DNA from: Adineta steineri
Taxonomy: Eukaryota > Rotifera > Eurotatoria > Adinetida > Adinetidae
Reading direction: 5' to 3'
Assembly (NCBI GenBank): GCA_905250115.1
Contig: CAJNOI010000002.1
Location: 502,771-566,770, forward strand
DNA: 64,000 bases
Under the pieces are notes generated by a model that was not told where the DNA came from, ran no database searches, and was given only the letters and a program-made list of their open reading frames with translations. Shown piece by piece: positions 25,685-37,932 of the stretch; the stretch's first letter is position 1, and the number at the start of each line of letters is the position of its first letter. The position numbers and the translations under genes were made by a program.

Positions 25685-28390
25685 TTAGATACATGATAAA
25701 ATCGATGCAGTTGTATTGATTGGTAATGATCCTGATCGTTTGCGATCGTACTCTTTAATTGCTAATTTTCGTTTTTGTTCTTTATTATTTTCAACATGTG
25801 CAAGACGAAGTTTATCAATAAATTGACCGACAGTTGATAAGCAAACATTAATTGATAAATCGTTTGAACAAAAATAAGCTGCTAAATCTTGTTCACCTTT
25901 CTTTAAAATATTTTCTTGTTTAAATAATTTTTCAAATTGTAATTTCGTTTCTACAAACATCGATTGAATAAATAATGGTAATTCATAATGATTTTTAATA
26001 AAAGAATATTCACAGTCAAGTTGTTGGTATTGTTGGTATATATCACGAATTTCTACATAAATTTTGCTAAAATTTATTGAACATACCTTTTTTAATTCAG
26101 TAAATTTTTCATCGTTAATTGTACTCATTAAAGAATTTCGATAATATTTATCGAGAATTTCTACTAAAACATGTGCAACAGTTTTATTTGATTGATTTGT
26201 TGGCGAGTTTAATGCATCAACTAAGGATACAAGATCCAGACCTGGCACAGATTTATTTGAGACGCTGTTATATAAAAAACATAAAAGTTGGAATATTCCA
26301 GGTAAATGTTCATGGCCAAGGACAAGTTCAATACCACGAATAAAATGTTCAATTGATTGACTAAATAAAACTAATTGTGGTTGTAATTCATCACGATATT
26401 GATAACATTTTAATTTAAAACTATAATTAGGTATACGAAGAAGTTTTATAAAAAATTGTTCAACTAAATTAAGGTCATCGAGATTTTTGATATTAAATGT
26501 TTCAAATTTTAATTTATCTTCAGGTCGTTTGTCGAATTGTTTATTTAATGTTTTGTTTAAACGTTGAACACATTGAAGCCTACATAGAAATATATTAATT
26601 TTATAGTAACATGCAAAAAGCCTTTGACCGGTACATAAGTTAACTTTCTAGAGGATGATAGAATGAGATCTACATATAACTATGTAAATTACAAAATCGA
26701 TCGATATCAGTGCCTGTAACGAGGCAATAATTCCAAACGTCGAAGTTGAATGATAAAGCAGTACCTGCAGCGAAGTCATTCAAAATGATTGACTCGATGT
26801 CAATCGAATGGAAAATCTTCGATCGATCCTCAGATGCCATGTCGAGAAGTCAAAACCATCATATTTCGATGATCTAGAGAGATTTCTGCGCATGGAATAG
26901 AACAAAATCGATTTGGACATTCCAAATTTGTTTAATACGAAGGGAAAGAAGATTAAATATTAGTTGTGATACTTTTTATCATGCCTTATCTATGTATTTT
27001 TATTACATTCATTATGAAAAATATGAATATAAACTAAGACTAAAGACGAATAAGAACGATTTAGTTTCAGCTTAGAGAAAATGATGCTTGAATCTATTTA
27101 TATTTAATGTACAACTTTGTTAAATTCTTCTTTATTAACTATCATGTCTGAATTTTACATAATCTTAGTAAATTTTTATTTTGTTAGTTTTAGTTATACG
27201 AGGGGCTTGTCAGATAAAAAAATAATTGAATTCATAGGCATTTAGCGAGTGGATATAAATTTTATGTCAAATTAAGAACTATTAAAACAGAAGGACATAT
27301 AAAAATTAAACTATAAACATCAGTAGTCTTATCAAAAACATAATAAATTGAAGGCCATATTCATATAGGACTATGTTTATAGGCGTTATTTATTAGCAAG
27401 GACACTATTAGAACTTATACTACAGTGTAATAAACAATGGGTGCGTGTCGAAATTCTATCCTTAAAATAGAAGAGTTAATTAAATGATTTAATCTAAACT
27501 ACCATTAAAAATTTAAATTAATTGTATTCTCTACATGCATATAAAACTGCTAAGGTCTTTTGCTAATCTTAACATTTATACATAGTCCTTCATTATTCCA
27601 TACTTTAATTTAACTATACATAATTTCTAATGTTCAGCTTAAACTTTACCATTCACTATTAATATTTCCCGTATCAATACCATGAAGAACATCATCAATA
27701 GTTGCATTTTTATTCTTATTATTATTTTTTGCTAATAATTGAAGTAAATGTCGCATGGCCACGTCATAAGTAATTTGTAATGATTTATCAAGTAATTGAA
27801 ATGGCCGTGTCATTGTTGTTACATTCGATGAATTTCGTGAATGTTGTTCATGATTATTAATAAGTTTATTTTCTTTTGTTTCTTTAGCAAAAAATTTATT
27901 AACAACATTAACATCGAATGATAAATTACTTAATAAAGAATTTGTTGAATTTGCTGATGATTGTGTCCATATACTAGCTTCATTGTATTTAAAATTATAA
28001 AGTGGTCTTGCTCGAATTTTTGCATATTTATAATTTGTATGATCAAGTAATGGTGATGGTGTTTGATGAGGAAGATAAAAACTATTATCACTACTACTAT
28101 TACTACTAGTACTTAAACTTGTATGTGTACGTTTTTTTGTATTAAGAAGTGCAATAAAATCTTGAAATGATGGTGGAGCAGGTGTAGAAGAATTGTTATT
28201 CGTGGAGGCGGGTAAATTTTCTAGAAGATTACGTTGTTTCACTATACGAGAGCCTAAATAGAAGAAAAAAAATAAAATAATTCGATAGATATGATTAACA
28301 ATGAAAAAGAAAGAATATAAATAAATGTTTACCATCAAAACCCATCGCCCAATCGACCACATTGACCGAAGAGCTAGAGTAGTTCGGCAT
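25685..28390 (-). CDS. FH2 (formin homology 2) domain protein, short paralogue
   Basis: Minus-strand exons: 28390-28333, 28253-27650, 26579-25685, giving 518 residues. The protein begins MPNYSSSSVNVVDWAMGFDG and has a Ser/Asn-rich leader with only a minimal proline patch (TPAPPSF), so it lacks a real FH1. Then follow ASIWTQS (lasso), a knob with LQITYDVAMRHLLQLL, NKQFDKRPEDK, LPGIFQLLCFLYNSV, and a C-terminal helix CLSTVGQFIDKLRLAHVEN. It stops about 35 residues after the FH2. The intron after SEW falls at the same codon and phase (TG|G) as in the plus-strand neighbour, which shows common descent. Without FH1 it may regulate or dimerise instead of elongating profilin-actin. That is inference. 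The 1.07-kb second intron is long for this window and holds no obvious gene. Confidence 0.85.
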
Positions 28391-29126
28391 GTTTATGCAA
28401 ATAAGTAGTGCTATATAAACGTTAGTGAATCAAATGAAAGAAATAATGACCTTAACGTTAGTTATAGTTGTTCTTGTGCGTCTTATTGAAGAGAAATCGA
28501 TAAATAAAAATGATTTTTTCTACTAATAAAAGCGAAGAACAACGTGTATGTGTGACGAAATTCGAATGAAAAATAAATATGTTCATGAATAGTAAATAGA
28601 AACATTTAATAGTGATTAAAACGAACGAAAGAAAGAAGAAAATTTTCTCTAGTTAATCGGAAAGAAAATAATATTTCTTGGCACGAGATCAACGAGTTAA
28701 AATATAACCAGACGAAATGGACTATGACCTCATGGAAATTATCTACTGCCAAGAATTTATTTCTTAAAATATAATCTTCTGCAATGAATGTAATCATAGA
28801 AAAAACCTTTATGATCAATCGAATATTCTTTACACAGAAATTCTTCTATCTTCATATATATACGAGATCGAAATTTTTATTTCTTTGACTATTAAGGACA
28901 TCTGTTTAAAAAAGATTTATTTAAGAAGAAAAACTATTAGGTGATTATATGAGAATAATTTTTAAATATAATTTTTTTAATAATTCTTATAAATAAATGA
29001 GAAATGAATTAAAACCAGCGTTTCATTCGATTGTAAACAAAATCCAATGAAAATCTGCAACGGACTATATTGGCATATTTTGTCAAAAAAAAAAGAAAGT
29101 AATTATATTTAAATTGAACAATTGCA
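28391..29126. other. Divergent promoter region
   Basis: 736 bp between the starts of the minus-strand FH2 gene and the plus-strand OST3 gene. No supported reading frame is present. It presumably holds both promoters. No defensible motif is seen. Confidence 0.5.
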
Positions 29127-31409
29127 ATGAGACAATTGGTGTGTGTCGTTTTTGTCTGTTTATGCACGATTTTGAGCGTTCTCAGTAAAGAGGTTAGTTA
29201 TTTTATATATTAATATTCAGGTTTATTTAAATTATTCTAATATATATTAGAATCCTCTATCGGACAAAATTCAACAATTAACAGAATTATCATTGAAAAA
29301 AGCTGTGATTCGTTTAAATGCTGAACGTTTTAAACATTTTGTTCGAACACCACCAAGAAATTATTCTATGATAGTCATGTTAACAGCATTATCTCCACAA
29401 AGACAATGTCCTATGTGCAAGTAAAGAGAAATTAAATATTCTTTCTTTTTCTTTCATTTCAAAATATTTTGTCTTAGACAAGCACATGATGAATTTCAAG
29501 TAGTTGCAGAAAGTTATCGACATTCCAATGCTTTTTCAAATAAACTCTTTTTTGGTATGGTTGATTTTGATGAAGGAGCTGAAGTATTTCAATACGTAGG
29601 TATTTTATTCTTGTATAAAACAAATATTCATTTTTTTTTCTCTACTATATTAGTTAAAATTGAATTCAGCTCCAGTATTTATGCATTTTCCAGCTAAAAT
29701 GAAACCAAAAAAAGGTGATCAAATGGATATTGGCCGGTAAGTTAAAAATATCAGTAATCCAATTTATTACTTTCTTCATATATTTAGTACGGGACTTTCC
29801 GCTGAACAAATGGCAAAATGGGTTAAAGATCGGACTGAAATTCAAGTAAGTTAATCGATATATATTAAATATTAGACATGTATATTTCAAACGATGTATC
29901 AAAACAGTTGAGAGTTACATAATCAAATCTCTTACTATGTAGTTATAATTGCGTTATTTTCAAATGAATTATGAAGAGAGCACTTAACTGAATATAGAAA
30001 AGACAAGTAGATAATGTAATTCTGATTTGTATTCTATTTAGATTCCAATATATCGCGCACCAGATTATTCCAAATTTGCTTTTGTGGCATTATCGTTAAT
30101 AATGATTGCTGGTTTAATTTATGTCAAACGTGATAGTCTTGGAATTCTTTATAACAATTTTGTTTGGGGAATATTTGTAATCGTAAGCATATCTTATTTA
30201 TTCATTATCATCATCAACTTTTAATATAATTATCTATCGAATGAAATTAAGAAAAGAAATAGTATCAGAGAAATTTAATGTACATATATACATATATTTC
30301 TAGTTCTTTATTTTAATTTGTACTTCGGGACAAGTTTGGAATAATATACGTGGTGCATCTTTTGTTCATCGTGATCAAAAAACAGGACAAATTGTAAGTG
30401 TGCTTATTTATTTTAGGGTGTTGTATGTTATTTTATCTCTGGACAAACATGGAATCTTATTAACGGACCACCATTTGTGTCCAATCGTAAAAATGAAATG
30501 GTAAAGTAATTACATGCGTGTATGACCAAAATGGAAATCAATAATTTTTTTTTTGAAATATGATTTTTCAGGAAATATTTGCTGGTGATTCGAATATGCA
30601 ATATGTAGCCGAAACATACATAGTTTGTAGATAAATATTATAAATTAACATTAACAATATGTATATTGGAAGTTGAAATAGGCAATTCATTATATAAGAT
30701 ATATATATATACACGCATGTAATTCTTTACTAGCCAATTTTGCGTCTTTGTTTTGATAAAAATTAATTGAAATAGTTATCATTTTCTTGTTTATTAATTG
30801 CAGGGTTACTTCAGTGGTAGTTCAGGACATCAATTCATAGCTGAAACCTATATCGTAAGGCATTTTTAATGCGATATATATATATATAAACTTGAATTGC
30901 CTATTTTCTATTCTTCTGATCACTATTGTTTTTGTTATACTCACTTTATAAATTTATGCTTAATTAATTTTCTTTTGTTTTTTGTTTAGGTCTTCTTACT
31001 CTATATCCTTTTTCAAAACAATGTTTTGTATATATATATATAATTTCTTTTAGGGAAAAAATTATGGTTAATTATCCTTAATTCTTTTTCTTTTTCTTTC
31101 TTTACATTTTGGAGTTTGTACTGGTATGATATTTTTAAATGAAGCACCGAAAATAAGATCTCGAACTGGAAAACGAAAAGGTTATTGAGAAAAATATATA
31201 CAAAATCAAATAAATTAAATTAATTTTTTTCAGCAATGTTGGCTGTCGTTGGTATTGTAATGGTTATCCTTTTATTCAGTTTTTTACTTTCCATTTTTCG
31301 TGCAAAATATCAAGGCTATCCATATAGGTCTGAACATATTTTCCTTTTCTATACATCTTTAAATTCATATAAAATTTGTTTACTTTTTTTTAGCTTTTTG
31401 ATCAAATGA
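29127..31409 (+). CDS. MAGT1/TUSC3: Oligosaccharyltransferase subunit OST3/OST6 (MAGT1/TUSC3 type) with duplicated exons
   Basis: ER-membrane oxidoreductase subunit of the N-glycan transferase; vertebrate homologues are also linked to magnesium uptake. Constitutive exons: 29127-29192 (signal peptide, [13 protein letters not shown]), 29251-29420, 29478-29595, 29654-29736, 29788-29845, 30042-30182. Then come one of 30304-30393 or 30417-30500, one of 30572-30622 or 30804-30854, and 30990-31022, 31054-31066, 31115-31180, 31234-31327, 31394-31409. With the 90-nt exon the product is 332 residues. With the 84-nt exon it is 330. The lumenal thioredoxin-like domain carries the redox pair C-P-M-C in RQCPMCKQAHDEF. 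Four membrane helices follow, and the C-terminus KYQGYPYSFLIK matches the family. The 13-nt microexon at 31054 is needed to keep frame. The intron before it is only 31 nt. Confidence 0.95.
30304..30393 (+). other. Alternative exon 7a of OST3/OST6
   Basis: 90 nt, phase 0 at both ends, AG before and GTAAGT after. It encodes [17 protein letters not shown] plus 13 residues: the end of a membrane helix and a loop. It resembles the family consensus (SGxxWNxIRGPP) more closely than exon 7b. Confidence 0.85.
30417..30500 (+). other. Alternative exon 7b of OST3/OST6
   Basis: 84 nt, phase 0 at both ends, TTTTAG before and GTAAAG after. It encodes [20 protein letters not shown] plus 8 residues, collinear with exon 7a (shared SGQ-W-N..I.G). 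Only 23 nt separate it from 7a, which is too little for a normal intron. Confidence 0.8.
30572..30622 (+). other. Alternative exon 8x of OST3/OST6
   Basis: 51 nt, phase 0, acceptor TTTTTTCAG, encoding [17 protein letters not shown]. The donor GTTTGT is weak. If it is not used, the frame reads only V-C-R and stops, giving a protein truncated before the last two helices. Confidence 0.7.
30804..30854 (+). other. Alternative exon 8y of OST3/OST6
   Basis: 51 nt, phase 0, acceptor ATTGCAG, good donor GTAAGG, encoding [17 protein letters not shown]. It has the same length as 8x and the same Q-(Y/F)-(V/I)-AETYI ending. It is nearer to the vertebrate consensus (GSS..QF.AET.I). Confidence 0.8.
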
Positions 31410-34400
31410 TGATATTCATATTGTGATAATTTTTAGCAACAATAACCTTTCCTTATATAAAACGATACAAATGGGATAATAGCATTTTATTTCAAGCATA
31501 TAGAACCTCTCATAATCATTGTTGTTGGTACAATCTGCTTATTCATTTAACCGTAGTTTTATTCTGCTATTTTATAAAAGAGTAACAGATAAAATTGTCT
31601 TTCTTCTTCTTGTTGTCACTTTAAAAAAAACGTATTGAAACATTAAAAAAAAAAGTATATATATATATAACTTTATATGTTGCTTATTGTTATTCGATGT
31701 ATCTTTTTATTAGATAAATGATCATATCAGATTACTCTTTAGCAATATATAACAGATACTTAAGTTAATATTTCAAGGAAAAACAACAAAATTTTCTTTT
31801 TGAAATAATACCAAACAAAGTTTCAAATTACACGGAATAACAGAATATTTAAAAAAAAATCAATTTCGATTCCTTTGCCTTGTTCAGAAATATATTATAT
31901 CATTGGAATTTGTCTCCTATCAAAGAATGTATAAACGAAGAAATAATAAGAAAAAGAGAAGGAATGATATTCTCATTCTTCAATGTATCATCATTATGTA
32001 TTCATACATATATATATAAAGGACTATTAGAAAATGGAAAGATATGATTAATTTGATTTATAAATTGCGTTTTGAATATATATGAATGATTAGATAGAAA
32101 AATGATGACTACACGATACGAAATGTTTATAATTAAAATATGAAGGTGATTTGAAAAAAATATTTAGATCCGAAAGGAAAATGAACGTTTCTCTTTTTAT
32201 TCTGATCAAATGTATTAGGAATTTAATTATATATTTTCAATGAATATATAGTATTATTAATGAATAGAAATAGTCAATATAGAATTTTTATCAAAATTTG
32301 ATCTGTATTTTAAACCCTAACAATGGAATACAACGTAACGTGACGGCCTTGGATTAAAGTTTATTGTTATAGACTATAAACAGAATTTCTACCGGAAAAA
32401 TTCTTCTTCTTGTTTATCCCTATTTCAATATTAATCGTTTTTCCTACATGTTCTATATGCAAATCTAATAAAATGTTTATCGAATAAACTATAATCAATT
32501 TTGCATTTATATATTCAACAAAACTAAAAACATTTTTCTTATTTTCGATAAAATCCGCAACAACAGTTGGACCTAAACATAATCCTGAGGATATATATTT
32601 TCTTTTCTATATTTGATTATCTTGATGTGATCCATTAGATCGTAAACAAGTTGGGTAAACAGAAAAACACTAATTATTCTTGAGATTCTTATTTTCTTCT
32701 GTATTAATGTTATTATTTGTTCTTTCTTTTTTTTTTCTATTAAATAAATAAAGAACTCTACATAAAACATCCTTCGTTAAAAGTTATATTCTGTCTAGAG
32801 ATTATTGATATTCGCTTTATTCCCGATTAATTGATTGTAATGAAATGATCTGATGATCTTGACGCAACCGGAAACAAAATGAGTTACAGTTGATTGTTTA
32901 TATAGAAGAAATATACATATTTGTCTTCTTCATCTTTATATTGTATAGCGTTTATTTTTCCATTAGCGTGACCCTTTTCGTTCTCTGCGTTAAAGGAATA
33001 GAACAAAAATGCGCAAGAAAAAAAACATGCGGCTTTTTTTTTGGTTCTGCGGAAAAAAAACCTCATTTTGATATCTTTATCAAGTGGGTAGTTGCCTATT
33101 TTTTTGCCTTTCTCGTTGCTTCTGTTTAGCATATTTATAGAATAAGTATTTCCCACTAGAGATTGTCTAAATCGATCTCTAAAGAACAAAAATAGTTGAT
33201 ATACAAGACAGATTTTTGTTATGATTTATGTTATAATTAATAATTAAGAAACACTGATACATCAATAAACGAAAGAAAACGATTGTGCGCTGTATTATAA
33301 CACAATACAATTCATTTGGTAAGTTGATCATTTATTTTATATTTCAAAAATCTTTTCGATTAGTTGCATACATACAAAACGAATGAGAATGAATATGTAA
33401 ATCGAACGAAATGAAGCGTATATAAGACCGTATCTTTGTAATGTACCATCCAATTGAACTATTAGATAAAAAGTAGAGACATAAGATTTGCTTATATATA
33501 CTCTTTGTATGACTAGCGTAGATTGACAAGGTTATTTTTATTTCAAGTACAATTCTTTCATGTATTTACATACAAGGATTCTTGTATATATATATATATG
33601 ACAGGGGTAACGAAAGAAAAGTATCCTTCTTTCTTTAAAAACATACATAAATGCACTTGAAATGTGTACGATCAGTTAATACTAATCTAATGTTTGACAA
33701 AATTAGTTCGAATAGTTTTGATAGGATTAAATATACCTTCAATTATATTCGCTATTGACAACTATATTTCTCAATTAGATTGCACTATATCGAGAAATTC
33801 TATCTGTTCTTTTATCTAATATCTATCTGATAATAATGTTCGACACATTGAAAAAGTAAAAAAAAAAAAGAACGCCTCAAACCATAGTAATTCAGTTTTT
33901 TATAACTCGAAAAATATTTTGTGAAGTGAGCACGCAAAGTAAAACTTTATGATAGCAAAAAAAAATCTACCAAACATAAGACATTGTTTTTCAAGGTTGA
34001 ATAATGATGACAAGAAAAAAAATGGCATTACTATTATCGGTTAGAACAGTAGCCAGTTATGAATGATATCGCTGTCAAGGTTAAAAATTTACAGACTAAG
34101 TCTAACAGATTGATTAATGTTCTATCAGATATATGAAGTTTGTTGTTTTCTTATTTAATTATTTAACAAGGAGAAAATATTATTAATCAATAAAATCTAA
34201 TGACAAATAAAAAAAACATGTCGTTTTATATATATATATATATATATATGTATTTCTTCATCAGGTAGATAACATAGCAGTTGCTTTCAATATTCAAACA
34301 TAAATTGTTAGTTCCGTTGACAGTTATCCATTATCATTCCATTAACATTCACCATATGTGCTCAACCTCGTTCTTGTTAGAAAACAATTAAGCTATTAAT

Positions 34401-35350
34401 TAAAACAATTTTGTTCTATATTTTCTCTTGAGTATAAACTTATCTATATATATATATATATGATATAATGTAGTAGTTCTATGTCGATTTCATTCAAGAG
34501 ATGATTCACAATAGACAGTGATGTAACATAGCCTAACAAAAAAAAGGAGAGTCAATCTAAGTAGTTCGTTATCAATCTGCTAAACCGATAACTGTATTAT
34601 CCTTGTAAAACAAGGCTGTTAGGTTCTTCCTGTTGATTATGCAATTGTCGTCTTTTTTTTCTCACTCCATTTGTTACGATTGACTATATTTTAAGATCGA
34701 TTCGTATACACACACACACACATATATACACGTATATATATATATAGATGAAGAGAGAATAAGTGAGATCGAATGGCAACTGCTGGCATTTGAAGAAAAA
34801 ATTTTTTTTTTTTTTATTGTATAGAAGAATAATAGAAACTGAAAGTTCGTTTATGTTCTATAGAGACAGTTTGCTTGTGTGTACACAGAAGAAAAAGCGT
34901 CCAGTATTTTTCTTTTGTGTTGATAGAACATCGTCCTATTGTATAGATTTCTTGTATATACATATTCGATTACAAAACTAAATGTGTTGATTACTACAGA
35001 CTAGTCAATGATTGATGCTTAATGATTGCATTAGAAAAGAGAATGATATCATAAAGACATCAGAAGAATTTAGTGAGTAGAAAAAAGAAGAAAGAAGATA
35101 TTTTTTAAAGAAATATGTACTTCACATTTTTTTTTCGGTTATGATGTTATTTATCATCAAATTGTTCTCCTTGAAATGTGTAAGTATATACGTTCTAAAT
35201 ATCTTGATAACAAGTAAAAATCTAGTGGTATCATATCATCACGTCCGTATTCACCACAAATCAATGATTGATATATACACATACAAATAAATTCACCAAT
35301 TTCTTCTCTTTTTTTTAGATCAGTTTTAGTCTAGTCAGTATTCATCAAAC
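31410..35350. other. 3.9-kb gene-free stretch
   Basis: AT-rich DNA with TA and CA microsatellites. The longest open frames, about 100 codons near 32884-33189, are lysine/phenylalanine-rich and overlap on both strands, so I treat them as chance. Nothing else is supported. Confidence 0.55.
34227..34249. repeat. TA microsatellite
   Basis: An uninterrupted TA run of about 23 bp. A second mixed CA/TA run lies near 34709-34746. Confidence 0.85.
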
Positions 35351-37248
35351 ATGACTTATATATTCTATATTCTTCTGTTTATTGTTATATTCATAACATG
35401 TGTGAGAACAAAACCATGCGATATTCTTGAGAATATGTCATGTGAATGTCATTCATCATTCAATGGTGAAACTGAACAATTAATATGTAATAATCATAAT
35501 AATCTATTAAATCAAACAATAAAATTAAAAAATCAAACTAAGCAAATTGGTCAATCATTTGATACATTTCATTTAACATTTTATGATAAAGAAATTACTG
35601 TTTATCCAATGTTTATTAATGATTTATCATATTTATTTCCTCGATTATTAACTATAGGCAAACGAAAATCAACATTAAAAATTACATTATCATTTCATAA
35701 TTTTCAGAAATTAAATTTTCAAGATTATTCTTTTTATCAATTATTTGGTGATAAATCTGATTATACAACAAAGTTTTCATTAGAATTAACATCTAATGGT
35801 CAAGTAACATTTTCACCAATGGCATTTAATCAAATCATAGTTGATCAAATGTATATGCATAGTTCATCATTAGACCCATATTCATTTGAAGAAATCTTTA
35901 ACAATACAAATATTGGTGAATTAACAATTGAAGGTAAAATAAACAAAATAATTCTGTGTTATTATTATTATTATTATTATTCTTTAGGTTTTACACCTCG
36001 AAGCAATGATACACAAAAGATAAATTTTAATGGTAAAATTCGCTCAGCTAAATTTACTAAAATGGTTGAAATGGTATCAAATGATGAATTTCCTAATTAT
36101 CCAGTACGTTCAATGATTATTGAAGCGCATGAAGCAAGAAGAATAAATGCATCATCATTTATAAATTATCGAAATTTATATGGTGTTCATTTAATTCGAC
36201 CAAATTTTTTCTTTGATAATCGTTCATTTGATGGTTTTCAATTTTTAACTAGTCTGGAAACAATAGAACTTGATGCGGAAACACTTAAAGGTATTTCTCA
36301 AAAATGAAATATATTGTGTTTTTATTTATTTTTTCTTTAGATCATACATTTCAGCATGCATCACGTATTCGATCTTTGACTCTTGGTCAAAATACTCGTC
36401 GTTTAACTAATCATTCATTAGATCATTTAGATTATTTAACACGTTTTGATGCATCAAAAGTAACTCTTGATCACTTAAATCCAACATCAAGATGTGTATT
36501 AGCACGTTATATTGAAAAACAACAAAAAACAAATCCATCTATGATTATTTTACCACCACAAGCTGAATATTGTGATTGCATTCATGATTTTATTTTAACA
36601 ATATTAGATAAAAAACCTGATCAATCCTATTCAGATAAATGTTCAGATAATCAACAAGAACGTTGTCAATTAAGTGAATGTAATATTGTGAAGAATTTTC
36701 GTTTACCATTAAAGAAAAAAATAGATCATGAACAAATTGTTGTATCTCTTGATGAGGGTATAATTGATACACCATATCACTTATATCCAACGGAGGATGA
36801 TAGAACAACAACTCATCGAATACCATCTTATGTTCATCGACATCCAGCTGTTGATCATTCATCCCATACAGATACTCAGGTAATAAATAATTTAGTTAGT
36901 AAAATTGAAAATATCTTTCTTATTTTTTTTAAGGATTCACAAACATCAGCACTTATAGCCAATGAACCAATTGATCCAAATGCAATTCCAACAGAAGATT
37001 ATGATCAAAATCCCGATCCATCATCAATAACAGATAATTCAGAAATAAAACCAAAAGATCGTTTTAATGAACGTCGTACAGCAATGGACAATGAAAGATT
37101 AAAATGGATAGCATTAATATTAGTATGTATTACTGTATTATGTCTTCTTATTGTTGGGTTAATAATATGGTTTTTTACTTGTCGTCCAACGCATCGTGTT
37201 AATAAAGCAGGATTTCAACCAGTTTTACCAAATAGTTCAAATGTTTAA
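35351..37248 (+). CDS. Single-pass membrane protein with LRR-like ectodomain
   Basis: Exons 35351-35933, 35988-36290, 36341-36879, 36934-37248 give 579 residues. The order is: signal peptide (YIFYILLFIVIFITCV); an N-terminal Cys cluster (CDILENMSCECH); a long ectodomain with leucine-rich-repeat-like strands (FQFLTSLETIELDAETLK, IRSLTLGQNTRRL, LDHLDYLTRFDASKVTLDHL); a C-terminal Cys cluster resembling an LRR cap (YCDC...C...CQLSEC); an acidic Pro/Asp stalk; one membrane helix (WIALILVCITVLCLLIVG); and a short basic cytosolic tail. This fits a cell-surface receptor or adhesion protein. No signalling domain is present and I do not recognise a named family. Introns 1 and 3 are 54 nt and stop-free, so their retention keeps frame. 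Confidence 0.8.
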
Positions 37249-37932
37249 TTCATTGTTTTCTATTTATGTGTAATCTTGTTGTAGGTCTTTCAGCAAAATA
37301 ACAAACGAACTATAAAATATTATTTCTTTTTCTCTTTGTTTTTTCCTCTTTTTGAAAGTTTATCCGGTGAAAAAAAAGATTTTTCTTCATTTTTTTTCTC
37401 GCGCTCTCTCTCTCTCTTTATATTATTGCATTATTTGATGAATAGCAATGTTTATACAAATGGAATATACCCACTGCAAAATTTTGATGAAGAACAACGA
37501 TAGTTATTGATGACCTTGCTTCGTATGGGAACAATTACAGATGGATGACGTGCGTATGTTCCTTTTATATTCTCGTCATTTAGTCAATTCAGGGATAATG
37601 TTCATTAAAACAAACAGATATATGCATACCATATATTTAATGTCCATCAACATTCCCATTAATTGCACAATTAATATAGAGTATTATATGAAGAAGAAGA
37701 TATTTCAATAAGAAACAAAAGATTTTAAAAAAACAACATAGAAGTATATAATGCTGTAGTAAATCTCTATATAATGTATTCAATTTCCTTATAATTGTTC
37801 GTTTGTTCATTTTTTTGCGCATGAATCTTTTTTTTTCTTCTTTATTGTTTTTATTTCAATAGTATAGATTATTGGACTCACATATACTATTTTCTTTTTA
37901 GTTCCTTTATACACATATATGTGTTCGTTTTG
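37249..37932. other. Convergent intergenic region
   Basis: 684 bp between the stops of two convergent genes. It is T-rich and A-rich, with a short TC run near 37403-37417. No gene is seen. Confidence 0.5.

Noticed and set aside
30417-30500. Reading 7b as part of a continuous exon with 7a
   Set aside because: The intervening 23 nt are not a multiple of 3 and would shift the frame, and both exons have their own splice sites.
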